The notes below the pieces were generated by a model. That model saw nothing but the letters and a program-made list of their open reading frames with translations, did not search any database and was not told where the DNA came from. A stretch of 48,153 bases of DNA from positions 1-48,153 of IMG/VR virus record IMGVR_UViG_3300032323_003286; one strand, written 5' to 3'. Positions within the stretch are counted from its first letter, which is position 1. Each line of letters starts with the position of its first letter. Made by a program: the position numbers and the translations under genes. This document shows, one piece after another, positions 1 through 9,400 of the stretch. The DNA is from a virus.

Positions 1-234
1 ATGTTTTTTGTACATACTCCATATAGCTAAACTTTCATCTTTAGTTACACCATCTCTAGTTTTATGTCCAATTAAAACAATTACTTTGTCAATATTTGGA
101 TTTTTAGCTACTTCATCTACTAGGTAAAAGTGACCTAAAGTAGGTGGTTTAAAACCACCAGGAACTAAAGCAATACCTCTTTGTCCTTCTGCCTCTAAAA
201 TAGGTTTTATTAAAGATTCAACTAGTTTATTCAT
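1..234 (-). CDS. Nucleotidyltransferase (cytidylyl/adenylyltransferase-like), C-terminus outside window
   Basis: The first 78 residues are present and the frame is open to base 1. Residues 26-35 read PGGFKPPTLG followed by H, the (H/T)xGH signature of the HIGH-type nucleotidyltransferase superfamily (NMN adenylyltransferase, phosphopantetheine adenylyltransferase, glycerol-3-phosphate cytidylyltransferase). These enzymes transfer a nucleoside monophosphate from an NTP. The first His of HxGH is Thr here, a variant tolerated in this superfamily. A beta-strand VIVLIGHKTRDG follows. The start overlaps the stop of the upstream kinase gene by 8 bases, so the two are probably co-translated. The substrate cannot be told from this fragment. 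Confidence 0.8.
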   Translation of the reverse strand, partial: MNKLVESLIKPILEAEGQRGIALVPGGFKPPTLGHFYLVDEVAKNPNIDKVIVLIGHKTRDGVTKDESLAIWSMYKKH

Positions 235-979
235 TTATGAATTGATTTACTTTTTGTTTAGCTTCATCAAATGTATCAAATTCTTGTTCTATATCTAATA
301 AAGATTTAATTTCTTGATTTGTTTTTTCTTTGTCTGCTTTTGATTTTGCTAATTCTTCAGGTGATTTAGATTTACCTTTTGGCATAGGGAACAATTGTTG
401 AATTTGTTCCGGGTCAAATGATTTATCAACATCCTCAGGATCATTATTTACTATAACAATATTATTTCCAAATGCTTGTCTATAAGTATTAATGTTGGAG
501 ACTAAACCTTGCCAACTTTTCAACACAGCTGTGGTAGGTAAACTTCTACCACGTTCAGCATTTCGTTTTAAAGAAGTCATAGGGGAAACATAAATCATTA
601 CCATAAATGTTTCATATCCTCTTGCTTCTAATTCTTGTTTTTTCTTTAACAAAGGTTTAGAAGCAGCTCCTGTACCATCAATTATAATATTTTGTAGGGA
701 ACCTACTGCTTGGGTTTCTTTTTCTCTAGTTGTAACTCGAGCTCTACCCATTAATTTAGCAGCAGTGGAAAGTTCTTCAGGGGACATTAAAGCAAAATCT
801 TCTTTGCCTAATTCTTTTTTAAGGAGTTCTTCGTAATCTTCATCTACGTTTATCATTGTAAATCCTTTAATCCCCAATTTATTTAAGGTAAAGGTTTTAC
901 CAGCTCCCGCAGGACCCGCCATAAAGATAGCTTTAGGGGAGGATTGTACTTCCTTTAGTAATTGAACTAGACTTATCAT
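227..979 (-). CDS. P-loop kinase, zeta-toxin / polynucleotide-kinase-like
   Basis: This is a 250-residue protein with a clear Walker A motif GPAGAGKT at residues 22-29, just after a short N-terminal helix. It is followed by INVDEDYE, the position where zeta-toxin and AAA_33-type kinases place an acidic substrate-binding residue. A later segment IIIDGTGA (about residues 97-104) resembles a Walker B strand, and R-rich RNAERGRSL resembles an LID. The C-terminal 50 residues are lysine and glutamate rich and probably helical. It most likely phosphorylates a small molecule or nucleic-acid end. Its overlap with the nucleotidyltransferase gene suggests a paired salvage or nucleotide-modifying activity, but that is inference. 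Confidence 0.75.
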   Translation of the reverse strand: MISLVQLLKEVQSSPKAIFMAGPAGAGKTFTLNKLGIKGFTMINVDEDYEELLKKELGKEDFALMSPEELSTAAKLMGRARVTTREKETQAVGSLQNIIIDGTGAASKPLLKKKQELEARGYETFMVMIYVSPMTSLKRNAERGRSLPTTAVLKSWQGLVSNINTYRQAFGNNIVIVNNDPEDVDKSFDPEQIQQLFPMPKGKSKSPEELAKSKADKEKTNQEIKSLLDIEQEFDTFDEAKQKVNQFINE

Positions 980-990
980 ACTTATACATA

Positions 991-1764
991 TTATAGATCT
1001 CTTTTAGCTACGGTCCTAAATTCGGTAAATACTGGGGAATGTGTTGGGTTTTCTAAATCAAATAGGCGTTTTACAGTTTTAAAAATATCAATATTCTCTT
1101 CAAATGTGCGAGTTGATTCAACTATTTCCCATCCTTTACCTTGCATTTTACCTTTTGAAGCTTTGCGCTTAGATGATTTAACCCATAAAATACCGTAACG
1201 ATCTATTTTCTTGCCAAAACATTCTTCATAACATTGACCATAAACAGCTGTTTGTAATTCATATGTTAATTGAAGTTGATTAGATGTTTTTAAATCCAAT
1301 AACCAAGTTTCACCATTTATTTCTACAATTAAATCACAAGTACCTGCTATTTCTAACACATCTGAAAATAAATGGACTTCTGTTTCAATTAAGGTAGGTT
1401 TAAATTCTTCCCAAAATTCTACAAAACGTAAAAACATTTGCCATACATCTGGGTTGTGTTGGGGGCGTCCATATTCATCTAAAAAGTTTAATTCAGCTCC
1501 ATTTAGGTATTCTTCACATAATTCATGTACTTGAGTACCTTCTTCTGCTGCTTTTTTAACAATATAATCGGAAGCAAATCCAACTTGTTTAAGCCAATTT
1601 TCAAAAAATTTACCTTTTGGATAATATCCTAAAACATAAGTAACGGATGGATAATATTTTCCATTTCGTCTATAATATCGAGAATCAGGTAAAGTTATTT
1701 GTTGTGCATCTTCAGAGATTTGAAGAATACGGTCATATGATTTTTTGATATTTTTCTTTTTCAT
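991..1764 (-). CDS. PD-(D/E)XK nuclease, RecB/Cas4-like
   Basis: The 257-residue protein has the ordered motifs of the RecB/Cas4 exonuclease fold: His80 in TQVHELCEEY, Asp144 in GTCDLIVEI, Asp157-x-Lys159 in LLDLKTS, and the QxxxY motif at Gln171-Tyr175. These residues normally bind two metal ions and cleave DNA. No iron-sulfur Cys cluster is visible, so it is nearer to phage RecB-type nucleases than to true Cas4. The stop side of the primase gene overlaps its start by 4 bases, so it belongs to the replication/recombination operon and may process DNA ends during recombination-dependent replication. Confidence 0.85.
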   Translation of the reverse strand: MKKKNIKKSYDRILQISEDAQQITLPDSRYYRRNGKYYPSVTYVLGYYPKGKFFENWLKQVGFASDYIVKKAAEEGTQVHELCEEYLNGAELNFLDEYGRPQHNPDVWQMFLRFVEFWEEFKPTLIETEVHLFSDVLEIAGTCDLIVEINGETWLLDLKTSNQLQLTYELQTAVYGQCYEECFGKKIDRYGILWVKSSKRKASKGKMQGKGWEIVESTRTFEENIDIFKTVKRLFDLENPTHSPVFTEFRTVAKRDL

Positions 1765-2690
1765 ATCAAAGATAATTTTTTCTCCATTAACTTGTATTGT
1801 GTTAGAGGAGAAACTGTTTGTATAAGTTTCGTAAAATGTTCAAATCCCATTTCACTTGGGTCTTTCCCTTGAAGTTCAACCAAGTAAACTTCCTTACCAA
1901 TATCTAAAAGCTGTTCACAAAATCCAAGGGCTTGTTTAACAGCATCGTTATCTAGTGCAATATATATTTTTTGTACTTTAGATTCAACTAACTTTTTCAT
2001 TAAAGATGGTTGAATATTTTTTCCAAACAGTGGAATAACATTTCGCTTTATAGCTAAAGCATCAAATGGTCCTTCACATAGTATAATAGGTAGATCCCAA
2101 TTAATAAACAACTCAAACGCAACTATATCGCGAGACACTTCCGGATTGCGGTACTTGGTGTAAGGATCTTTCTCAAATGATCTCGCGGTAAAATAATTTA
2201 ATTTACCATTAGCATCATACGATGGTATAATAATCATATTAGCATATGTACCTGAGGAGCAATATCCAATATTGTATTTAAGGATATCTTGTTTAGATAT
2301 ATTTCGTTTTTTAAGATAAGCTAAAGCATGTCTAGCTGAAATGTCTTGGTTAGTTATGAAGGATTGGTATTCTTTAGGTAATTCTAAAATATTTTGTTTT
2401 ACTACTCCAATGTCTTCAGAAGAAACATTTTTAACTAATTTACTTAATTCTTGGAAATACCCAGCATCAACTTGAACTTGCTTAAATAAACTTCTTATGG
2501 TTTTACCTTTCTTACCACAAGTCCAACATGCCCATTGGTTTATACCGTCTTTATTTTCTGTAAAATTAACCTCTAATTTAGGTTTATGGTGATGACAAAA
2601 TGGACAAGTATATGCTTGATTCCCACGTGCAGTACGTTTACCTGTTCCTAAAACAGAATTTACAAGATTAACTAATAGTTCATTTACCAT
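1761..2690 (-). CDS. DNA primase, zinc finger plus TOPRIM (DnaG / T4 gp61-like)
   Basis: The 309-residue protein opens with a zinc-binding domain: Cys29-x2-Cys32 (CPFC) and Cys55-x2-Cys58 (CWTC). A TOPRIM domain follows, with ILCEGPFDALA (acidic Glu near residue 205) and the DxD-like YIALDNDAV near residue 248. These are the zinc and metal-binding catalytic elements of bacterial and phage primases that make RNA primers for lagging-strand synthesis. It is about the size of T4 gp61 and lacks the long C-terminal helicase-binding domain of cellular DnaG. No replicative helicase gene is seen in this window. Confidence 0.9.
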   Translation of the reverse strand: MVNELLVNLVNSVLGTGKRTARGNQAYTCPFCHHHKPKLEVNFTENKDGINQWACWTCGKKGKTIRSLFKQVQVDAGYFQELSKLVKNVSSEDIGVVKQNILELPKEYQSFITNQDISARHALAYLKKRNISKQDILKYNIGYCSSGTYANMIIIPSYDANGKLNYFTARSFEKDPYTKYRNPEVSRDIVAFELFINWDLPIILCEGPFDALAIKRNVIPLFGKNIQPSLMKKLVESKVQKIYIALDNDAVKQALGFCEQLLDIGKEVYLVELQGKDPSEMGFEHFTKLIQTVSPLTQYKLMEKKLSLI

Positions 2691-2731
2691 ATTTTAAAGG
2701 TACGAACTTAATCTATGGAAGCAAAATCTTT

Positions 2732-3334
2732 TTAACAATATTTAAAAGTATATCCTTTTAGAGTTGGGTAAGGATATTTTCCTTTTACAAATGAACAAAT
2801 ACAACCTTTACTAATGTTAAGAGATTCACTACACTCTTTTATACTGTTAAATACCTGTTGGATTTCTAAACATAAAATTTTTTTGGTTTTTTTACCTATT
2901 TTATTTTGGGATATTTTTTTACAAGTATCATTACTTAATTTTCTTCCACTTAATTTTTTTCTTAAATTGTCTTTATGTTCTTGAGTTCTTTTATATGACA
3001 AACCACTTCCATTTTCTTTTAAAAATTTACTATGTTCAGGTCTTTTTTTCCCTGTCCATGATGGTTTTGATGCTAATTTTATATTTAAACCTCGAACATG
3101 ACTGTTAAATAAAAGAATATAACTTTCTTCCTTTTCGTTTAATTGTTCTAATAAACATTCTTCTAAAATTTCAAATATGTGGGCTTCCCACCCATATTTT
3201 TTTAAAGAATTAAAAATTTTTATTGATTGATTACATTGAAGTTTTTTATATTCTTTAAATCTTCGTTCAATATCAATACTTTGTCCAATATAAACTTTAC
3301 CTTTTGGATTTGTAATTTTGTATATTCCAATCAT
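2732..3334 (-). CDS. GIY-YIG homing endonuclease with NUMOD-type DNA-binding modules
   Basis: The 200-residue protein begins with GIYKI (residues 3-7) and KVYIGQS, the GIY...YIG catalytic signature, followed by ERRFKEY with the expected Arg. The middle (about residues 90-150) has NUMOD3-like motifs such as RTQEHKDNLRKKLSGR. The C-terminal 50 residues resemble NUMOD1 (FNSIKECSESLNIS...LKGYTFKY). This is the layout of freestanding phage homing endonucleases (Seg/I-TevI type), which cut phage DNA lacking the gene and spread by repair. It sits between the primase and another GIY-YIG-like gene. Its codon use is richer in A and T than the primase gene, consistent with insertion. Confidence 0.88.
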   Translation of the reverse strand: MIGIYKITNPKGKVYIGQSIDIERRFKEYKKLQCNQSIKIFNSLKKYGWEAHIFEILEECLLEQLNEKEESYILLFNSHVRGLNIKLASKPSWTGKKRPEHSKFLKENGSGLSYKRTQEHKDNLRKKLSGRKLSNDTCKKISQNKIGKKTKKILCLEIQQVFNSIKECSESLNISKGCICSFVKGKYPYPTLKGYTFKYC

Positions 3335-3372
3335 ATGTTTTATTATACATATTGGAGAATTTACCTAAAATA

Positions 3373-3825
3373 TCAAAAAATAAAATCTTTAGAAAAAAAA
3401 CGTCCTTGTATATTATCGTTTATCCACTCATCAGGTTTTTCTAAAACCTCATGTTTAAATAAATACTTACATTCGTAATATGTTAAAAGTTTTTTATTTG
3501 AAGCAAAACATAAAATTTTACGTACAAAATCTTCTTGTTTACCTTGTTTAATTAACTCAACTATAGGTTTAGCAGAACCGTAATATGTTTTCCAATCAGA
3601 TTCTTTTTGAATAGTTGTAGTTAAAGATTTACGACCTCGAGTTACAGGTTGTTCAGCTAATTCTTTTTTAGTAAGTTTTTTCTTTACATTATGGAATAAA
3701 GATTTTTTACCTAAATACGCTTTACCTGAGGGTTCGTGTATTGTAATATAAATAAATCCGAATGTTCCTTCAGGGAAATCTTCTAAGGATTCTATCCTTT
3801 TATCTTTGTATAACCAATTTGACAT
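3373..3825 (-). CDS. GIY-YIG-like nuclease, conserved T4-type phage family
   Basis: The 150-residue protein contains FGFIYITIHEPSGKAYLGKK (about residues 22-41), a degenerate GIY...YIG pair, then SDWKTYYGSAKPI and a C-terminal YECKYLFKHEVL and NDNIQGRFFSKDF. I recognise this arrangement from small proteins of marine T4-like phages that are usually annotated as putative endonucleases. Unlike the neighbouring homing endonuclease it has no NUMOD repeats, so it may be a resident enzyme rather than a mobile one. The presence of YYG and the conserved Glu in YYECKY fit the family. Function remains inferred from the fold. Confidence 0.65.
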   Translation of the reverse strand: MSNWLYKDKRIESLEDFPEGTFGFIYITIHEPSGKAYLGKKSLFHNVKKKLTKKELAEQPVTRGRKSLTTTIQKESDWKTYYGSAKPIVELIKQGKQEDFVRKILCFASNKKLLTYYECKYLFKHEVLEKPDEWINDNIQGRFFSKDFIF

Positions 3826-3830
3826 AAAAT

Positions 3831-4718
3831 TTATAAATCTAGATTAACTAATATTGATGTATCTGTAACTGCTGATAATGGTAAGGGTTGGGCTAATTTG
3901 GCTACTGCTAATAAATTATAATTGTTATCATATAATCCAATTGTAGTAGCATATGGTGTAAAGAATGAACCCGTTGCAAAATTATATATTACCCCACTAT
4001 TTGAGCTCCCAGAAATTAAAGTTGGATTTTGAGAAAAGTTATATTCATTTTCTCTAATTGTGCATTTATATTGGGCTTCATAAATTGTAACAGTGCTTTC
4101 AAATTCACAAGATATATTTTGAGACATAGAAATATCTTGAATAATAGAAGGAGTTTTAGTTATGATAACCATTCCATGTTCATATATTATATCTCCTATT
4201 TTTGAACTTCCAGATATTAAATTACTTTCCCCATCATCAGTTAAAGAACCACTTTCATACGTTAAAGTAAAAGTACCTGGTTTAATATATTCTCCAAATA
4301 GATTTGAAGGAATAGCTATAACTGTAATTTCGTTATTTGATCCTGTTGGAAAATATCTATTAGCAGGTAATGTATTAGATAAATAATTATAAGCGTTTGG
4401 AGTGTATTGGGTTGTAGTTGTTATAGTCCCATCAACATTAAATGAAGCAGTTGTAACAGGTGAACCATCAGATCCAGAAATATAGTTATAGTAATATAAT
4501 TCTCTAACGGAACGATAAACTAAATATTTATCTTGAGTTGAAATATATCCTGTTGGATTTGAACCTGAAATCCACAAAGTAGGTTCAAGGTTTTTTCCAG
4601 TAAAAATATCAATTCCTGATCCTGTTAGATCAGCAACGTTCTCAAAACCAAATAATTTATTTACTTTGAATGGAGAGACGATAACGTCCGAAGTTGTAAA
4701 TGGTTTGAAAATGCTCAT
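3831..4718 (-). CDS. Virion structural protein, paralogue of the next gene
   Basis: The 295-residue protein is rich in Ser, Gly, Thr and Asn (ISGSS, GSGDGS), typical of marine T4-like tail proteins. Its C-terminal 60 residues (a segment reading TTIGLYDNNYNLLAVAKLAQ and ending NLDL) closely match the C-terminus of the adjacent 335-residue protein (TTIGMYNDSNDLLAVAKMSR, ending KLDF). The two probably arose by tandem duplication and share an assembly domain. No enzymatic motif is visible. It lies at the downstream end of the structural operon, 6 bases after the paralogue. A tail or neck role is likely but not shown. Confidence 0.75.
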   Translation of the reverse strand: MSIFKPFTTSDVIVSPFKVNKLFGFENVADLTGSGIDIFTGKNLEPTLWISGSNPTGYISTQDKYLVYRSVRELYYYNYISGSDGSPVTTASFNVDGTITTTTQYTPNAYNYLSNTLPANRYFPTGSNNEITVIAIPSNLFGEYIKPGTFTLTYESGSLTDDGESNLISGSSKIGDIIYEHGMVIITKTPSIIQDISMSQNISCEFESTVTIYEAQYKCTIRENEYNFSQNPTLISGSSNSGVIYNFATGSFFTPYATTIGLYDNNYNLLAVAKLAQPLPLSAVTDTSILVNLDL

Positions 4719-4724
4719 TCATTC

Positions 4725-5732
4725 TTAGAAATCTAGTTTTACTCTAACAAGAGCTTCTTTTGTAAAGTCTTTTAATAATGGGCGTGACATTTTAGCTACT
4801 GCTAATAAATCATTACTATCATTATACATTCCAATTGTAGTAATATATGTTTGTGGTTGGTTAATAAAATCATCATAAATTACTTCACCTGTTGATCCTG
4901 AAATGAATGTTGGGTTTTCAGAATAGTTAAATTCACTATTTCTTGCTCTAACAAATACATAATCAGAGGTGATTGTTTCTTGGGAGTTTAATGTAAAGCT
5001 TGCACCTAAAGAAATAGCATTATATAATCTTCTATTATTAAATCCTTCAGAGTTGTTTGAACGTGAAGGTGCTACTCGAATAGATTGTGAAATAGCTGAT
5101 GGGTTTAATAAAATTGTTCCTAAATCAGGGAATACTAAACCATATGAACCTGATCCAGCTACATATCCACTTCCATTTACTCCTGATCCGTTAGAACCAG
5201 ATACTAATTGGAATACACGAGAAGCTCCAATAAATGTATTTACAGAAACATCATTTGAGTTATCTGTAAGTTGAATTATACCTCCGGATCCTGAGAGTCT
5301 TAGGTTAAGAGATCCAGGGAATAAAGATTCTTTATAGCGGGCTCTTTCCATTGATAATACCCAGAAATTACTTCCTGTGACTATGTTTGTATCAGTTCCA
5401 AATAAGAAATTAGCATTTTCGTCTTCTAAAATTAATGCTCGGTATTGACCAAACATTGTTTTTGTAGGAGAATTTTCAGGAACAGCACTATTAAATAATG
5501 TACTACCACTTCCTAAAATATCACAATATACAATATCAAATTGTACTGCTGCTGTATCTTCTGTTGAAGCCGTTTGATAAATACTCAAATAATAATCCCC
5601 AGAAGAACCTGCTTCTTGTACTGAAGAGGTAAAAAATGATGTAAGGGTTGGGTTTCCTGTTGACCAAAGAGTAGAAGTGATTGAATCACTACTAACTACA
5701 AAATCTTCAGCGTCGAATCTTTTAAATGCCAT
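4725..5732 (-). CDS. Virion structural protein, paralogue of the preceding gene
   Basis: The 335-residue, beta-rich protein has N-terminus MAFKRFDAEDFVVSSDSITS, similar in pattern to MSIFKPFTTSDVIVSPFK of its neighbour. It shares that neighbour's C-terminal module EVIYDD...TTIGMY...LLAVAK. Gly-Ser linkers (GSGGII, GSNGSGVNGSG) alternate with hydrophobic strands. No catalytic motif is seen. Conserved ends with divergent middles suggest two copies of one structural part adapted to different positions in the virion. Confidence 0.75.
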   Translation of the reverse strand: MAFKRFDAEDFVVSSDSITSTLWSTGNPTLTSFFTSSVQEAGSSGDYYLSIYQTASTEDTAAVQFDIVYCDILGSGSTLFNSAVPENSPTKTMFGQYRALILEDENANFLFGTDTNIVTGSNFWVLSMERARYKESLFPGSLNLRLSGSGGIIQLTDNSNDVSVNTFIGASRVFQLVSGSNGSGVNGSGYVAGSGSYGLVFPDLGTILLNPSAISQSIRVAPSRSNNSEGFNNRRLYNAISLGASFTLNSQETITSDYVFVRARNSEFNYSENPTFISGSTGEVIYDDFINQPQTYITTIGMYNDSNDLLAVAKMSRPLLKDFTKEALVRVKLDF

Positions 5733-5743
5733 TAGTTATATTT

Positions 5744-6409
5744 TTAAACAGTTGTTTTTGTAATTGTAATTGGAATTGTTAAACGAGCTCCACTATCTAA
5801 ACCTACTACTGTTAATGTAGCTGCTAATTGAGTATTTGTTCCAAATAATGTATTTACAGTAGTTGCCCTTAAGTTAATTTGAGAACCAATTACTGTTGTA
5901 GAAACATTAGTACCTAATGTTGTTGTTGCAGTTGTATTAGCATTTGTAGCTGCTGTTGAATTAATTCCAATTCCAGTAAATGTACTCATTAAACGAACAT
6001 CTGAAATTGTAGCTGAGTATCCACTGGTTTCGAATGTTTGGGCATTTCCTAGGTAATTTAATGTTTGAGGAGTAATAGCTAATGAAGCACCTTGTTTTAA
6101 AGTAATAGCAGAATAACCTAAATTTAATACAGGTAATTTAGCTGTTCCACGAGGTAAAGTAGCTAATTTATATTTCATGATTTGTGTTTCTTGAGGAAAT
6201 GCTTCAAGTAAAGGCATATTTTGAATAGCCTCACCATAAAATGCTGAACCTGAGGGGTGGTTTGGGTTATATAAGGTATAATCAATTTCGTCATCTGCTA
6301 ATGCAAATTGTGTAATACGAAATGATCCATCGTTTTTAGCTAGTAATTCTCTACCTTTTGTTGTTAAAATTGCGTCAACTGTGACTACTTGGTTATTTAA
6401 ATATCCCAT
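5744..6409 (-). CDS. Conserved phage virion protein
   Basis: The 221-residue protein starts MGYLNNQVVTVDAILTTKGR, a beginning I recognise from structural proteins of T4-like marine phages. It continues with FRITQFALADDEIDYTLYN. The C-terminal half is rich in Thr, Asn and Ala and predicted to be beta-sheet. It is transcribed after the 2108-residue gene with a 40-base gap containing an A/T motif (plus-strand TTATAAATAT at 6421-6430). No enzymatic motif is present. The exact place in the particle is unknown. Confidence 0.75.
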   Translation of the reverse strand: MGYLNNQVVTVDAILTTKGRELLAKNDGSFRITQFALADDEIDYTLYNPNHPSGSAFYGEAIQNMPLLEAFPQETQIMKYKLATLPRGTAKLPVLNLGYSAITLKQGASLAITPQTLNYLGNAQTFETSGYSATISDVRLMSTFTGIGINSTAATNANTTATTTLGTNVSTTVIGSQINLRATTVNTLFGTNTQLAATLTVVGLDSGARLTIPITITKTTV

Positions 6410-6449
6410 GTTCTATTTTGTTATAAATATATTATACTAATAAATATTA

Positions 6450-9400
6450 TTAAAGCAAACCTTTCTGTGTAAGATCTTCAATGTATTTTCCTATATTTTG
6501 TTCTAGTTTATCACTTATATATTCAGGTTTAATTAAATATGGACTACTTACTCCAGAAGGGACAGATCCATCAAATATAAAAGATCCAGCACTATCAACA
6601 TATCTTCTTAAAACAAATTGATTTACATTAATTCCTGATCCTGAAATAGGGTTATCAAGGAGGATTAAAAGGTAGGTAAGAAGAGGAGTAGTAATTATAG
6701 ATGCTTCTTGTACCATAAAAGTTTTGGTTTCATCTCCTTCAAATCTAAATTCATCCCCAGTTTCAATTGTAAAAGGTAAAGTTACAGGATTAAACCCAGA
6801 CCCAGCAATATCTTTTTGATGTGTTTCTTGGTTTCCATAATATTGAATTAAAGCAGAACTAGTAGAGTATAAATAATTAGAAAATGCCGGGGATGGGTTT
6901 GTGAAAAATAATCCAGTAGTACTTATTGGTGCCGTAGGTAGTGGATTAGTTGATATTTTCCAAGTACTAGTAGCATTATATCCTACATTACTATTTCCTG
7001 TTATTAATTGAATTTGGAATACATCTCCTGCTACTAATTCAGTTGCAGGGATAGTTGTAGTAAACGATAATGGTTTAACAGTTCCTCCAGGTATATATCC
7101 ACTTCCGTTAACATATCCTGTTACTCCTACAGGAGTAAGTACACTTGATCTATTTCTAATAATACGAGCATAGGCAGTGGATGTAGTAGAGTTATTATTA
7201 AATATATTAAGATCTACTTGGAATATTAAATCTAACCCTTCAGTTATTAAAGCAGCAGATGCAGTATAAACATTTGGATTAGCTAATGAAGTACCAACCG
7301 AACTTCCAGATACTATAATAGTATCCATTGCTATTCCTGACCAAGAAGTAGAACCAAATCCACCAGAAGAATCTTTTAATGTAGCTGTATAGTCATTAAC
7401 GGATAAAGTTAGGTTAGGATTATCATCTGTAAATTCAATTTCAGGGGCAAATGACATTGAAGGATTTTGGTAATGTTTAATTTGGTTGTAAAGAATAGGT
7501 TCAATTTTAGTCCCACCTCTAAATACAGTTTTATATTGAGGTGAAGTATTTGTACTGGTTCCTAAAGATTCTATTTTAACTTTTTCTCCAGAAACAAAAG
7601 TACCTTGATTAACGTATAACGCAATATCATCTGTGTTTGGGGTTATAATATCTCCTTCTTCACCTATAAAGAATTTAATAAATGCAGCAGAAGCGTTCAT
7701 TTTTTCAGGTGCCCATCCACCAATAGAATCACAATATGCTACATACACTTTATTAGATTCAACTGAAGGTAATTTACCATATGTATCTTCATCTCCAGAA
7801 GTCCATGTATTTAAGAATTGAGAGGTAGTTTTACTACCTTCATATCTAGGAATAATATGGCGTTTTGTAGTATAGTTTGAATCTTGAACTGCTGCTTTTG
7901 TAGCGCTACTACTTATAATAGCTTCAAAATTTGTTGGAACAAGTAATCCAGTTGAATAATCTACATCTTCATAGATTAAACTTGTTCTTCCATCTTGTAC
8001 ACTATTTAATAAAGCATTTTGGTCACTATTATAAAAATTAGGAACAGTAATATATGGTTCTAAAATTACTGAATCTTGAACAGCTGCAATGGGGGCAATA
8101 CTTTGAGTAACTACTATTTGAAAATTACTCATAGTAACTGCAGTTCCAAAAGGAACAACAGCAAAAAAGTAACTTTCTTGCCCTTGTAACGGGACAAAAG
8201 ATCCGGTAAATGTAAATACAGTTGGAGTGGAAGGCACTGAAAATGTTGTAGAACCATATGTAGTTTCTTCAGTGTTTCTAAAATTAAAATTAACTGCAGA
8301 GTTAGGGCCTGTAGAGTTATTTAATGTTAGACTAGCTGTGATATGTAAAATTATATTTGGAGTATTAATATAAGTAATATTTCCTGAGGAAGAATTGTAT
8401 GCATTTTGGATATCTAAACTAGAGGTAAATTTAATAGAACTAGTTACAGCCGTTCCTGAGAAGTATCTGGGAGTAGATATAGAACCTGATATTTTATAGT
8501 TTTTTATTTCATTGTCTACTGTTGAGTATTGTGAATTAATTTCAATATCATATAAATAATAAGTGGGGTATTCAGTAATATTATTTATTTTATAATTAGT
8601 AGCAGTAGAATAATTTGAGTATTTTATTAAAAGATTAGTTATTTGTCCTAATGGAATTGTTGAATTATTTCCATTATAATCATTTTTAGCTATTTTAATA
8701 AAATTAACCCCTAAAGTATTAATTCCTCCATTAGATGGTTTTTTTCTTCCAACACTAATTAAAATTTCTCCATCATATGGTACTGTAGAAGAATTAAGAA
8801 GTTGGTTTGTAGAAAATGTTGATTGGAGAGATTGGTCAAAATTTGAATTTAAAAATAAGATTGGAGTATAGTTAAAAACAATATTTTCAACAGCATATGG
8901 TTGATTTAAACTTTGAGTTGTGACTATAACAACGGATCCGCTAAATTCACCATCGTAAAATTCATCTTGATCATCATGTAGTGTAACTATAAGTCCTAAA
9001 GGTGATTGGACTGTTTCATACCAACTTTGAGATACATTTCCTATATAGTTAAATGGTTCAAATGACCCACCAGTACCACCACTAAAATTCTCTATAGTTC
9101 CTAGATTATAATCATTCCATTGAGGAACAATTGTGCCTGATACTGAAATATCTTGGAAAGTAAAAGGAATATTAGTAGTAGTACCTAAATTAGGTGCATA
9201 ACTAAATTCTAAATATCCTGAGGTTACGGTAGAAGGATTTGAATTAGGTTTAAATCCTTCAATTTGGATAATATCTCCTGGTATTGCTGTAAATGAAGAA
9301 GAAATATATTCTGTAATAGAAGACCCAGGAGTATTAGTAGCAAATCCAGGGATTACTGAAAATCCATTTTGGGTTATAGTCCATCCGGTTAATCCTGATC

